Below are positions 1-8,045 of a DNA stretch of 33,094 bases, one piece after another. Made by a program: the position numbers and the translations under genes. Origin of the DNA: Planctomycetia bacterium (lineage in GTDB: Bacteria > Planctomycetota > UBA1135 > UBA2386); the NCBI GenBank assembly GCA_005776365.1, contig SXPK01000126.1, positions 1 through 33,094 of the forward strand, in the 5' to 3' direction. A model generated the notes under the pieces. That model had not been told where the DNA came from. It saw only the letters and a program-made list of their open reading frames with translations, and made no database searches. Numbering within the stretch: position 1 is the first letter of the stretch; each line of letters opens with the position of its first letter.

Positions 1-699
1 ATCGTGCTGCTCGCGCAGATCGGATCCTATGTGCCGGCCAAGTCCGCACGCATCGGCGTCGTCGACCGCATCTTCACGCGCGTCGGATCGAGCGACGACA
101 TCAGCCGCGGTGCCTCGACCTTCATGGTCGAAATGACCGAGACCGCAAACATCCTCAACAACGCGACGAAGCGGAGCCTCGTGATCCTCGACGAGGTCGG
201 CCGGGGCACGAGCACTTACGACGGCATGTCGCTCGCTTGGGCAATCGCCGAAGACTTGCACGATCGCGTCGGCTGCCGCGCGCTGTTTGCGACGCACTAC
301 CACCAGCTGACGGACTTGCAGGCCGAGGGCCGCGCCATCGTCAGTCAGCGTGTCGCCGTCCGCGAATGGGGCGACGAGATCGTGTTCTTGCACCGCATCG
401 AGGACGGCGGCACTGACAAGAGCTATGGCCTCCACGTCGCACGGCTCGCTGGCATCCCGAAGGCCGTGATCGCTCGCGCCGAGGCGGTGCTCAAAGAACT
501 CGAGAACGAGGGCGCCGAGATGCGTGAGACGCTGGTGACTGCGCGTGAGCGGAAGCGGCCCGGCCTGCGGCAGAAAGAGCTGTTCTCGCCGCCTCCGGAC
601 CCAATCGTCGAAGCGCTGCGCGCGCTCGACCTGGACGGGCTCTCGCCACGCGAGGCGCTGGCATTGCTCGCAATGTGGAAGGAACAGGCGGGCGGCTGA
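1..699 (+). CDS. mutS: DNA mismatch repair protein MutS, C-terminal part (5' end outside window)
   Basis: This is the C-terminal ATPase part of MutS, which recognises mismatches and recruits MutL in methyl-directed-type repair. The reading frame is open at base 1 (codons for I-V-L-L-A-Q-I-G), so the GTG at 4 in the ORF track is not a real start and the gene begins upstream. Visible motifs are the ABC signature region ([14 protein letters not shown]), Walker B ([13 protein letters not shown]) and the following [10 protein letters not shown] switch. The post-ATPase segment [21 protein letters not shown] is typical of MutS1 rather than MutS2. The Walker A loop lies outside the window. The C-terminus ends with a short helical tail ([13 protein letters not shown]) like the dimer/tetramer tail of MutS. 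The gene is convergent with the FlgO-like gene and separated from it by a strong hairpin. Confidence in the family is very high. Confidence 0.97.
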   Translation: MVLLAQIGSYVPAKSARIGVVDRIFTRVGSSDDISRGASTFMVEMTETANILNNATKRSLVILDEVGRGTSTYDGMSLAWAIAEDLHDRVGCRALFATHYHQLTDLQAEGRAIVSQRVAVREWGDEIVFLHRIEDGGTDKSYGLHVARLAGIPKAVIARAEAVLKELENEGAEMRETLVTARERKRPGLRQKELFSPPPDPIVEALRALDLDGLSPREALALLAMWKEQAGG

Positions 700-712
700 T
701 CACCGCCCGCCG

Positions 713-752
713 TGCGACTCGCAGCCTCGGCATGAACTAAGGCCGAGTCGCA
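713..752. terminator. Strong hairpin between convergent mutS and FlgO-like genes
   Basis: The arms TGCGACTCG (713-721) and CGAGTCGCA (744-752) are perfect 9-bp inverted repeats. A further GCCT/AGGC pairing sits inside, after a 2-nt bulge. The hairpin occupies most of the 60-bp gap between two convergent stop codons, so it could end transcripts from both sides. No T-tract follows on either strand, so it is not a textbook intrinsic terminator. Confidence 0.55.
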
Positions 753-759
753 TCCCGCG

Positions 760-1299
760 TCACATGTTGCGGGTGTAGGTCGACAGCATGTCGTTCACGA
801 CCTTCGTGCGCAGCAGCACGAAGTCGGTCGCGGCGATCGTCGAGTCGTCGACGGTCGAGACCATCTTGAGCGACACGAGCACGTAGTCCTGCACGACGCC
901 GTAGGTGCCGACGATGATCGTGCGTGCGTTGTGATCCATCGCCAGATTGCGGACGTCTCGCGACAGCAAGAACTGGCCGTCCTCGCGCATCTGCAAGTGG
1001 TCCTGACGGACCGCAGCATGGATCACGTCGATGTTCTTCTGCGTCAGTCGCGAAGCGATGTACTCCGACAACTGCCGCCCAAACATCGACGTCATGCCGA
1101 AGTTGTTCACGTCGACGCAGGTCGAGATGAGCATGCGCCCGATGTCCTTGCGGTCATTGTGCTGCGCGATCAGCAGGTCGACGGCCTCGTAGGCCGCGAG
1201 CGCTGGCGTATGTCCCACGTGGTGGACGTGCAGGATGTGCCTGCACCCCGCCAGCGCGGCTGTTGCCGCCAACACGAGCGGAAGGAAGAGGGACCGCAT
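760..1299 (-). CDS. FlgO-family outer membrane lipoprotein
   Basis: This is a 179-aa lipoprotein. The signal peptide ends in the lipobox L-A-G-C with the lipidated cysteine at residue 19. The body matches the FlgO family pattern as I know it: an opening helix (EAVDLLIAQHN), a 'ST-x-V-D-V-N-N' strand, 'GRQLSEYIASRL', then 'FLLSRDVRNLAMDHNARTIIVGTYG' followed by a strand describing the variable. In Vibrio, FlgO is an outer membrane protein needed for flagellar stability, but the domain also occurs outside flagellar loci. It lies 3 nt downstream of the LPP20-like lipoprotein gene, so the two form an operon. No other flagellar gene is in the window, so a flagellar role is not shown. The start is the ATG preceding the signal peptide. 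Confidence 0.75.
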   Translation of the reverse strand: MRSLFLPLVLAATAALAGCRHILHVHHVGHTPALAAYEAVDLLIAQHNDRKDIGRMLISTCVDVNNFGMTSMFGRQLSEYIASRLTQKNIDVIHAAVRQDHLQMREDGQFLLSRDVRNLAMDHNARTIIVGTYGVVQDYVLVSLKMVSTVDDSTIAATDFVLLRTKVVNDMLSTYTRNM

Positions 1300-1302
1300 G
1301 GA

Positions 1303-2253
1303 TCACTTCCCCCCGAGCGGGAGCGAGTTGCAACCCGAGCAGTCCTTCGCAACCGGCTTCTGTTCTGGCATCTGCAGCTCAACGCGGAGCGCCGTGTTGC
1401 GCCACATTGGACGCTCCGGCGGCATGCAGTTGTCCTCGACTGGGCAGTTGTCGCGCGCCGTCAGGCGGAAGACGCGGCCGTAGTGGATGCGCTCGCGCAG
1501 CTTCATGATCTCGTGCTGCTGCGCCTGCATCGTCTGTTCGAGCTGGCTGTTCGCGCTCGCAAGCGAGGCGCCGATGCCCTGCGCGTTCTGCAGTTCGGTG
1601 GCAAGTCGCTGTTGCTCAGCCTCATTCTTCAGCGCACCGAGGGTAGCGTCGACAAAGCGCTCGACGCGATCGCGACGGATGGTTGCGAGGACCCAGCACT
1701 TGTAGCGACGCATCTCGAATCGATGCGAGTTGACCGGAACGATCCCGTCCCAGTGACGCGGAGGCAATTCGTCGACGTCCCACTGCTCCCAATACTGCGC
1801 CTTTGGCAGCAGTTCGCCGACGATCGCGTCCGTCAGCGCGTGCACGCGCGATTGGATCTCCTGGCCCGGACGCTCGCCGTCCGCAGGACCGGCGTCCGCG
1901 ACCGGCAGGAACCGAACGCCCTTGGCCCAGTCCTTGTCGCAAGCCTCAGCAGTCACGCGCGTGCTCACGTATTCTGCGAGTTGCTGGCGCGCGTGCAGGA
2001 ACGCCTCGTCGAAGGCCTTGCGCTCGTCGAGCACGTTGTAGCCGTTGCCGCGGCCGACGAACGCGAGGTCCGCGTCCGAACTGGGGATGGCGCCGCGCAC
2101 CCATTCGGGAGCGTCTTCTGCGCCGTGAATCTGATTGCGGACGAGGCTCTCCTCGTATCGCTGGAACTGGGAGCCGCAGGCCGTGAGCAAGACGGCGCAC
2201 CCGAACACCGACGGCAAGGCGCCGTTCCGGAGGAAAGAGAGACGGAGGGACAT
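1303..2253 (-). CDS. LPP20/FlgP-like lipoprotein with C-terminal coiled coil
   Basis: This is a predicted 316-aa lipoprotein. I chose the ATG at 2253, residue 68 of the ORF-track version, because it directly precedes a signal peptide with lipobox L-T-A-C; the upstream extension looks non-coding. The segment from about residue 35 to 110 (APEWVRG..., FVGRGNGYN..., A-x-x-A-R-x-x-L-x-x-Y-V-S) resembles the LPP20 lipoprotein domain found in Helicobacter LPP20 and Vibrio FlgP. A heptad-like helix follows near residues 205-260 (LATELQNAQ..., LEQTMQAQQHEIMKLRERI). The C-terminus has clustered cysteines (NCPVEDNC, DCSGC) that could form disulfides. It is first in an operon with the FlgO-family gene, 3 nt away. 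FlgP and FlgO are functional partners in Vibrio, and the pairing here supports both calls. The exact role is unknown. Confidence 0.6.
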   Translation of the reverse strand: MSLRLSFLRNGALPSVFGCAVLLTACGSQFQRYEESLVRNQIHGAEDAPEWVRGAIPSSDADLAFVGRGNGYNVLDERKAFDEAFLHARQQLAEYVSTRVTAEACDKDWAKGVRFLPVADAGPADGERPGQEIQSRVHALTDAIVGELLPKAQYWEQWDVDELPPRHWDGIVPVNSHRFEMRRYKCWVLATIRRDRVERFVDATLGALKNEAEQQRLATELQNAQGIGASLASANSQLEQTMQAQQHEIMKLRERIHYGRVFRLTARDNCPVEDNCMPPERPMWRNTALRVELQMPEQKPVAKDCSGCNSLPLGGK

Positions 2254-2644
2254 GGGAGGAATCCAATGGGGCCGCGGGAGGCCAAGAGGCCAACCGCACG
2301 CGGGAAGCTGCATTCGCAACTTGCCGAGCATGCTCCCGAATCCGCGAACCGACGATCTGTGACAGCTTCCCGAGGAAATCTGCGGCTTGGCGCACCGCAG
2401 ATCGGCGTGCGTGCGTGCATCGGCAACCACGTGCTCGGCCGTCGATCGGTCCATAAGTTGTTTCGTGCCACAGACTCATGGCACTCTCCCAGGCCCTCGT
2501 AGGATCCCCGAGGGCCCTTTGGGGTCGCGGAGCAGAGGCCGATGCGGATTGGGTCCAACGGGACCGGGCCCGCATTGCGCATCGCTGCAGTGGCGAGCAC
2601 TCGCCACGTGTGGCGCCGCCGCCAGACGACAGTCTCGACGGGCC
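2254..2644. other. Intergenic region with two adjacent hairpins
   Basis: This 391-bp gap lies between the LPP20-like gene start and the TonB receptor stop, both on the minus strand. I find no credible small gene in it. It holds hairpin GTGCCA-8 nt-TGGCAC (2465-2484) and hairpin GGCCCTCG-9 nt-CGAGGGCC (2492-2516), the latter followed on the plus strand by CTTT. A TAAGTT -10-like box at 2454-2459 precedes the first hairpin on the plus strand, so a short plus-strand RNA is possible but unproven. The promoter for the lipoprotein operon should lie in the left part, but I cannot place it. Confidence 0.4.
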
Positions 2645-5002
2645 TCAGAAGCTGATCTTGCCGCCGAGGATCGCGTTGAAGCCGGCTTGATTCACGCCGG
2701 AGCCGTGGATGCGGTAGCTCGTGTCCGTGACGTTCTCCAGCGTGAGAAACAGGTCGAGATGGTCCGTCGCCTTGTAGCCCGAACTGAGCATCAGCACGCA
2801 GTAGCCTGGCGTGCCGTCTGGAGGAATTCGGGACGTGTCGGCGCGATCCGCAGAATCCAGGCGGTCCTCGTGATTGGCTGCGGTCGTCCGAGCTTCGACC
2901 CAAAGCCGTCCCTGCTCATGCGTCCAACGCAGCGCCAACGAACCGGTCGTGGGCATCAGTCGCGAGATCGGTTGCCGTACCGGCGAGAGGCTTCCGGTTG
3001 GATAGACATCCGATTCGCCATCGACATAGGCGACGAAGCCCGACGCGCGCCATTGCCGGTCGAGGTTCCACGATGCCTCGAGTTCGCCTCCAGACAGCCA
3101 ACCGTTGGCGCCGTTGGTCTGCGTGGTGATGACTTCACCCGTTACTGGCACCGTGCCGATCGGGCGCGTCGTGATCAGGTCCTCGATGTCGATGTAGAAG
3201 GCCGCAGCCTGCAGGCCGAGCCTCTCGCCAATGTGGCGCGTGCCGACCTCGTAGGTCATGAAGTGCTCCGGGTTGACGTCGAGCGACCCGGTCGAGATCT
3301 GGCCAGTCCGCGAGGACTTCAAGGAGCTGAGGTCGCTGATGTTGGGCGCACGGAAGGCCTGCGACGCGCCGCCATAGACGCTCCACTCGTCTGCCACTTG
3401 AACGCTCACGCGCGCATTGAAGGTCGCGTCTTCCCAATCGTTTGCCGCGCTGATCGGGGCAGCAGGCGAGCCACCGTCGCTCATGCGGCCGATGTCCGCC
3501 GAGGCGTAGGTGTAGCGACCGCCCAGCGTCAACTCGACATCGTCGGATAGCGGCGCGCGCGCCTGCGCGAACACGCCAAACAGGTTGTAGCGCGCGCGAT
3601 CGCCGAGCGGACCTTGGATCGGCACCGTGGTCGTCGTGGCGCCCAGCGGCGTCGTGACTGTGGTCACGGTGTCCGAGTCGATTGAGTCGCGATACCAGTC
3701 TGCGCCGTAGGTCACCGTCACACCGTCGAGCTCGCTGTCGACGCTCAACGCCGCGCCAAGCGTGTCGATGTCCGTGTCATCGAGTTGCACGCTGGTGTTG
3801 ACTGGAGGACTGCCGACGAGACGCGTGCGGTTGAACCCTTCCTGCGAGCGTTGGAAAGAGAAAGTGAACCTGTAGGCCTCGACCGCGCCACCAAGGTCCT
3901 CGCCCCCAAGTCGGAGGTAACTCAACGAACGATCCTGATCGTAAACGCGCGCAAGGTCCGGGCTCGGCTGGGTCGTGCCCCGCCACGGCTCGAAGTAGAT
4001 CGTGCTGTGCGTGCGCCACACGTCATCCTGCGCGGCCTGTTGGTGCACGGCAGTGATCGTGTGGTTCCGGTCGAGCGCGACGTCGGCGCGCAGGTCGAAG
4101 TCGAACTCGTCGTAGCCCGTCTTCTCCATCGTGCCGAGATCGCGATCCCAGATGTCGCCGAAGTCGCGATAGGTCACGCCAGCGTGCAGGCCGAACCCGC
4201 CGCCGACGCCGACTTGGGACTCGACGCGGCCCGTGTGCGAGCCGCCATTCGTGTCATAACGATAAAGGGCCGAGCCGTGCGTGAAGCCCGCCCCATCCGT
4301 TTCGCCGCGGAAGTCCGCGTAGCGGGTGTGCAGATTGACGGTGCCACCGACCGCGTCCGAGCCATAGAGCACCGAGCCCTGGCTCTTGATCACCTCCAAC
4401 TGGTCGACCGCGTAGGCGTCGATCGTGTTGAAGTACTGAACCGGGCCGCTGCGGAAGCTGGAGTTGTTGAAGCGAATGCCGTCGATCAGAACGAGGTTCT
4501 GCCGACCTGTGAAGCCGCGGATGTATGGCGAACCATGGCCTTGCGTCGTCTTCTGCACCATCACGCCAGGCGTGTCGCGCAGTGCCTCAGGCAGCGTGCG
4601 ATAGCCGCGCTGGACGAAGGTGTCCTGATCGAGCGTCTGGTAGGTATAGGGCGTGCGAAGCTCGTCCTCGGCGAAGCCCGATGCAGTGACGACGACGCGC
4701 GGTGGCCCGCCCTGCGGACCGACAGCCTGCGGCGCTGGACGCTGCGGCTCGGTCGGCGCCGGAGACACCTTGGGCTGCTGGGGCGAGGGTTGCGGGTCTT
4801 GCGGCAGGCTCTGGGTCGCGGCAACAGCAGGCACGGCCTTGGCGGCAGGAGTGGACCCGGCTGACGCCGGCGTCTTGGCCGGCGCAGGGTGTTGAGCCGG
4901 TGCAGGGTGTTGAGCCTGCGTAGGGTGTTGAGCCGGTGCAGGGACCGCCAACGCCGCGCACGCGGCAACGGCCGCAATCGGGCCAGGGAACTTCTTGTGC
5001 AT
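2645..5002 (-). CDS. TonB-dependent outer membrane receptor
   Basis: This is a predicted 785-aa receptor that would import a scarce ligand (metal chelate, vitamin or glycan) across the outer membrane using TonB energy. I chose the start at 5002 because MHKKFPGP... begins a signal peptide ending near AxA-Q; the ORF-track extension to 5458 overlaps the divergent acyltransferase gene. After the signal peptide comes a Pro/Ala/Gln-rich linker with 18-bp tandem repeats, then a TonB-box-like VVVTASGF near residue 105. The plug domain follows (TLPEALRDTPGVMVQ, SPYIRGFTGRQNLVLIDGIRFNNS, VEVIKSQGSVLYGSDAVGGTVN-like). A long beta-barrel completes the protein, with late motifs FLTLENVTDTSYRIHGSG and a terminal phenylalanine (GGKISF) typical of BAM-folded barrels. 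The substrate cannot be assigned from sequence, and I see no riboswitch or clear Fur box upstream. Confidence 0.93.
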   Translation of the reverse strand: MHKKFPGPIAAVAACAALAVPAPAQHPTQAQHPAPAQHPAPAKTPASAGSTPAAKAVPAVAATQSLPQDPQPSPQQPKVSPAPTEPQRPAPQAVGPQGGPPRVVVTASGFAEDELRTPYTYQTLDQDTFVQRGYRTLPEALRDTPGVMVQKTTQGHGSPYIRGFTGRQNLVLIDGIRFNNSSFRSGPVQYFNTIDAYAVDQLEVIKSQGSVLYGSDAVGGTVNLHTRYADFRGETDGAGFTHGSALYRYDTNGGSHTGRVESQVGVGGGFGLHAGVTYRDFGDIWDRDLGTMEKTGYDEFDFDLRADVALDRNHTITAVHQQAAQDDVWRTHSTIYFEPWRGTTQPSPDLARVYDQDRSLSYLRLGGEDLGGAVEAYRFTFSFQRSQEGFNRTRLVGSPPVNTSVQLDDTDIDTLGAALSVDSELDGVTVTYGADWYRDSIDSDTVTTVTTPLGATTTTVPIQGPLGDRARYNLFGVFAQARAPLSDDVELTLGGRYTYASADIGRMSDGGSPAAPISAANDWEDATFNARVSVQVADEWSVYGGASQAFRAPNISDLSSLKSSRTGQISTGSLDVNPEHFMTYEVGTRHIGERLGLQAAAFYIDIEDLITTRPIGTVPVTGEVITTQTNGANGWLSGGELEASWNLDRQWRASGFVAYVDGESDVYPTGSLSPVRQPISRLMPTTGSLALRWTHEQGRLWVEARTTAANHEDRLDSADRADTSRIPPDGTPGYCVLMLSSGYKATDHLDLFLTLENVTDTSYRIHGSGVNQAGFNAILGGKISF
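4885..4943 (-). repeat. 18-bp tandem repeat encoding AQHPAP-type hexapeptides
   Basis: Three near-identical 18-bp units (CAGGGTGTTGAGCCGGTG type) run head to tail, followed by a partial copy. They are in frame with the TonB receptor and encode the repeating hexapeptide A-Q-H-P-A/T-P/Q in the linker between signal peptide and plug. Because the unit is a multiple of three, copy-number change would lengthen the linker without shifting the frame. Confidence 0.85.
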
Positions 5003-5150
5003 GGACTGGGAGAACACGAACTGAGCCGGCGGTTCACGCCGCGGCAGTAGGGACCGCGCCGAACGGACCCTAACGCATCGCGGTTCAGCGAGAATCTGAC
5101 CGCGACGACCCGCGACGCGGCGGCTAGCCTTCGGCCCCGGCTGCCACAGC

Positions 5151-6344
5151 ATGCGTTCCTCGACCGGCCAGCACTTCCTCGCACTCGACCATGTGCGCGC
5201 CGTCGCCGCCTGGCTCGTGTTCGTCTGGCACTTCAACCACGGCAACCCTGCTGCCACACCGCCCCTGCCGCCACCGACGGCGCAACCGCCACTCGGCCTG
5301 TGCTCGGCGATCCACAACACGATCGAGGGCTGGATCTTCTTGCTGTCGCAGGTCGCGCCGGGAGCCATCGCGGGATCCCCAGTGCCGTTCGCCAACGTGC
5401 CATCGCTGTGGCCGGCGTCGCTGCTCGACGAGGGCCACACCGGCGTGGCGCTGTTCATGACGCTCTCCGGTTACCTCTTCGCCAAATTGCTCGAAGGCAG
5501 GACGGTCCGCTTCCCGGCGTTCCTGTGGAACCGCGGGCTGCGCCTGCTGCCGCTGCTTGCGCTGGTGCTGGCGATCGTCGGATTGCGTGAAGTGAGCAAG
5601 GGGACAGCGAGCACTGATGAGTATCTCGTGTTCATCGCCAAGGGCCTCGTGTTCCCGACGCTGCCCAATGGCGCCTGGTCGATCACCGTCGAGTTCCACT
5701 TCTATGTGCTGCTGCCGACGATGCTATTCCTCAGCCGACGGTCCTGCTGGCCGCTCGTCGTCGCCATCGTTGCGTCCGTCGCGATGCGCGCCGTGATCTG
5801 GCACTACGAAGGCACCGTGCAGACACTCGCATACTCGACGCTCGTTGGTCGCTTCGACCAGTTTGCGCTCGGCATTCTCGCCCTCCGGCAACGCGACGTG
5901 ATCGTGCGCGCATGGCCGATCGCGGCGCTCTTCCTCATCGGATGCATCGGCTGCTACCACTGGTTCGACAGCAGCGGCGGTTACTACGGAGCCACGGGCT
6001 ATCCGACGCCGGATCCATCGTGGATCTGGTTGCCGGGCCTGGAGGGCGCGGGCTATGCAACTGCGATCGCGCTCTACGACACACTGTGCCGACCCCAAGA
6101 CCGGGGGTTCTCCGCCGTCCTTGGCCGCCTCGGCGCCTACAGCTACTCGATCTACTTGCTGCACTTCTTCGTCGTGTTCGAACTGAGCGATGCAGCGGCT
6201 CGCTGGCTCTCTCCGCACGCCGGCTTCTGGACGTGCACGGGACTCGCGACGCTGGCGTTCGTCGCGATGCTGCCCTTGGGCTGGCTCAGTTTCCGTTTCG
6301 TCGAGTCGCCGTTCCTGCGGCTGCGGCGCCCCTACCTGCGCTGA
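5151..6344 (+). CDS. Acyltransferase family 3 (OafA/YrhL-like) membrane protein
   Basis: This is a 397-aa multi-pass inner membrane protein of the acyltransferase-3 family. Members transfer acetyl or other acyl groups onto O-antigen, peptidoglycan or other exported glycans. The N-terminus LDHVRAVAAWLVFVWHF carries the family R-x10-H motif (R16, H27). GHTGVALFMTLSGYLFAKLL matches the second conserved helix, followed by FLWNRGLRLLPLL and WSITVEFHFYVLLP. About ten hydrophobic helices are visible and there is no fused SGNH domain. The C-terminal helix ends in the usual FVESPFLRLRRP. The gene is divergent from the TonB receptor with a 148-bp gap and convergent with the cytochrome lipoprotein, 13 bp away. 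The acceptor is unknown; a surface glycan is a reasonable inference. Confidence 0.9.
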   Translation: MRSSTGQHFLALDHVRAVAAWLVFVWHFNHGNPAATPPLPPPTAQPPLGLCSAIHNTIEGWIFLLSQVAPGAIAGSPVPFANVPSLWPASLLDEGHTGVALFMTLSGYLFAKLLEGRTVRFPAFLWNRGLRLLPLLALVLAIVGLREVSKGTASTDEYLVFIAKGLVFPTLPNGAWSITVEFHFYVLLPTMLFLSRRSCWPLVVAIVASVAMRAVIWHYEGTVQTLAYSTLVGRFDQFALGILALRQRDVIVRAWPIAALFLIGCIGCYHWFDSSGGYYGATGYPTPDPSWIWLPGLEGAGYATAIALYDTLCRPQDRGFSAVLGRLGAYSYSIYLLHFFVVFELSDAAARWLSPHAGFWTCTGLATLAFVAMLPLGWLSFRFVESPFLRLRRPYLR

Positions 6345-6357
6345 CGCGCCGACGAGT

Positions 6358-7902
6358 TCACTTTGCGAGTTCAAGCACGTGCCAGGTCGAGACCGACTTG
6401 GAAGCCGCGTGCAAGTCGACCGAACCATTCCAAGCGGCGAACGCGATGAACAGCCGCTGCGGCGGCTCGAACTCCAGTTCGCCGGGTCCGTGCGCGCGCA
6501 TGCTGCGGCTCGCGACCAGCGTCCAGACGCCGTCGCGCCAACGCGGCGTGGCAACGATCGTGCGGCCGGTGCCGCGTTCTTGCGCCATGCCGCGCATTCC
6601 ATGCACGCGCAGCGCTTCGCCGACGCGGGACGGCTGCGTCACGCCTGGGACGAACAGGGGCATGTCGACGTCGTTGCGTCCGAGTCGCGACAACAGGTCG
6701 AGCCCACCCGCAACGTCTTCGCGCTGGAAAGCTCGCCACCGCCAGATCTCCACGGACTCATGGCCGCCCATCGCGAACATCGGCGGCTCTCGTTCCGTCG
6801 AGAACTCCAGCGCCGCGCCATCCGCCTGCGGAGAACCCACCACCGCGCGGTCGTCGCGCGTCGTGTCGTCCCATTGCAACTGGAAGACCAGCCGATCGTC
6901 GTCGTGAACGCAGCGGACACGCACATCGAACACTGCTTCAGGGCGCCACCACAGCGGCGCGAGCGGCACGCGAACGGATTCGATGTCGCCCCAGTCAGGG
7001 TCACTGGGGTCATTGGGGATGTCGATGACTCGCGCGGCGCGGATCGTGCGGCGCCACTGCACATGCTGACCTTCGCTGCCATCCACGATGCGCGACTTCA
7101 CGTAATCGACGAGCAAGGCCAACTCGACGTCCGTGAGATCCGTCGGCGGCATGTTGGCGCCGGGAATCCCCGCGCGAATGCGATGCGCGATCGCCTCCCG
7201 CGTCGCCTCCCCGCGCATGAAGCCCGCCGTGAAGTCGCGTGGCCACTGTTGATCCGCCACTCCTGCCCACGCGATGTCTGGCGTGCGGCCCTTGCCGTCT
7301 TCGCCATGGCACGCCGCGCAGTGGCGTTGATAGAGCCGATGGCCGCGCTCATGGTTGCCCTCGGTTTCTGGCAGCGATGGCGGCACCGTGACAGAAGGTC
7401 CAGGCTGCATCCGGCGTTCGGCTTCGACACGCGCCTTGGCTTCGTCGGCAACGATGCCGAGCGAAGCCGCGCGCGTCCGCAAGCGCTCGCTCATGCCGTC
7501 GATGGCAAGCGAGCGAACATGTCGCGCCAACGCGACGAGATCCGCATCGGCCATCCACGAGTAGGACGGCATCGTCGAGCCAGGGAGGCCACGACGCAGG
7601 GTCGCGACGAGGTCTGCGTCGCTCGGGACGCCGTTCAGGCTGCTGGCGAGCTTGAACACACCGTCGCGGAACGCGCGCGGCCGCGGGAACAGCAAGGGGC
7701 GGACTGCGGTTTCTGCATCCCCGAGCACTCCGTGACAATCGACACAGTGGCGCTCGAACAGCGCCTCACCGCGAGTCTGGATCCCTGTCGAATGCATCGA
7801 CGCGCAGGACACGAGCGTCGTCGCAGCAGTTGCAGCCACGACAACGAACAACGCGCACTCGATGGCAGCGCCGGTGAACCTACGGTTGCACTTCGATCCC
7901 AT
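6358..7902 (-). CDS. Lipoprotein with two cytochrome c domains and an EbdC-like haem-binding domain
   Basis: This 514-aa lipoprotein (LVSC lipobox, Cys33) is a predicted three-haem electron carrier on the periplasmic face of a membrane. Cytochrome c domain 1 has CVDCH at 53-57 and a likely Met ligand in GSTMPSY (111). Domain 2 has CAACH at 195-199 and Met251 in GANMPP. From about residue 290 to 510 the sequence resembles the gamma subunit of ethylbenzene dehydrogenase and related DMSO-reductase-family enzymes (VFDVRVRCVHDDDRLVFQLQW). It ends with a WNG...ASKSVSTWHVLEL segment whose lysine aligns with the haem-b axial lysine of EbdC. No molybdoenzyme subunit is adjacent, so the partner is unknown. 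The start is supported by a TAACCT box 6 nt before the ATG. Confidence 0.85.
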   Translation of the reverse strand: MGSKCNRRFTGAAIECALFVVVAATAATTLVSCASMHSTGIQTRGEALFERHCVDCHGVLGDAETAVRPLLFPRPRAFRDGVFKLASSLNGVPSDADLVATLRRGLPGSTMPSYSWMADADLVALARHVRSLAIDGMSERLRTRAASLGIVADEAKARVEAERRMQPGPSVTVPPSLPETEGNHERGHRLYQRHCAACHGEDGKGRTPDIAWAGVADQQWPRDFTAGFMRGEATREAIAHRIRAGIPGANMPPTDLTDVELALLVDYVKSRIVDGSEGQHVQWRRTIRAARVIDIPNDPSDPDWGDIESVRVPLAPLWWRPEAVFDVRVRCVHDDDRLVFQLQWDDTTRDDRAVVGSPQADGAALEFSTEREPPMFAMGGHESVEIWRWRAFQREDVAGGLDLLSRLGRNDVDMPLFVPGVTQPSRVGEALRVHGMRGMAQERGTGRTIVATPRWRDGVWTLVASRSMRAHGPGELEFEPPQRLFIAFAAWNGSVDLHAASKSVSTWHVLELAK

Positions 7903-7914
7903 ACCCAGAGGTTA
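7903..7914 (-). promoter_or_regulatory. -10 box TAACCT placed for a leaderless start
   Basis: On the minus strand TAACCT is followed by exactly 6 nt and then the ATG of the cytochrome lipoprotein. A TANNNT hexamer at this distance puts the transcription start on or next to the A of ATG. There is no Shine-Dalgarno sequence. I see no convincing -35 box at normal spacing. Confidence 0.55.
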
Positions 7915-8045
7915 GGATGGCGAAGCAAGGGCGACGCTAGGTCAACGGCAGCCGCATCCACGCGGCATTGTGCGTAGCGGTCGCCCAGCGCACGGCACAC
8001 GCTGAGCCGGAGCAAGCATCGCGCACCAACTGGTGGCGAGTGGAA

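Noticed and set aside
931-2502. 523-aa plus-strand ORF
   Set aside because: It is antisense to the two lipoprotein genes, has shadow-like Arg/Ala/Leu composition and no recognisable motif. High third-position GC keeps such frames open.
4885-4943. Possible CRISPR-like repeats
   Set aside because: The 18-bp units are contiguous with no spacers and are in frame inside the TonB receptor, encoding a hexapeptide repeat.
5003-5150. Riboswitch or Fur box upstream of the TonB receptor
   Set aside because: I looked for a cobalamin-type box and a Fur-like palindrome on the minus strand and found neither.
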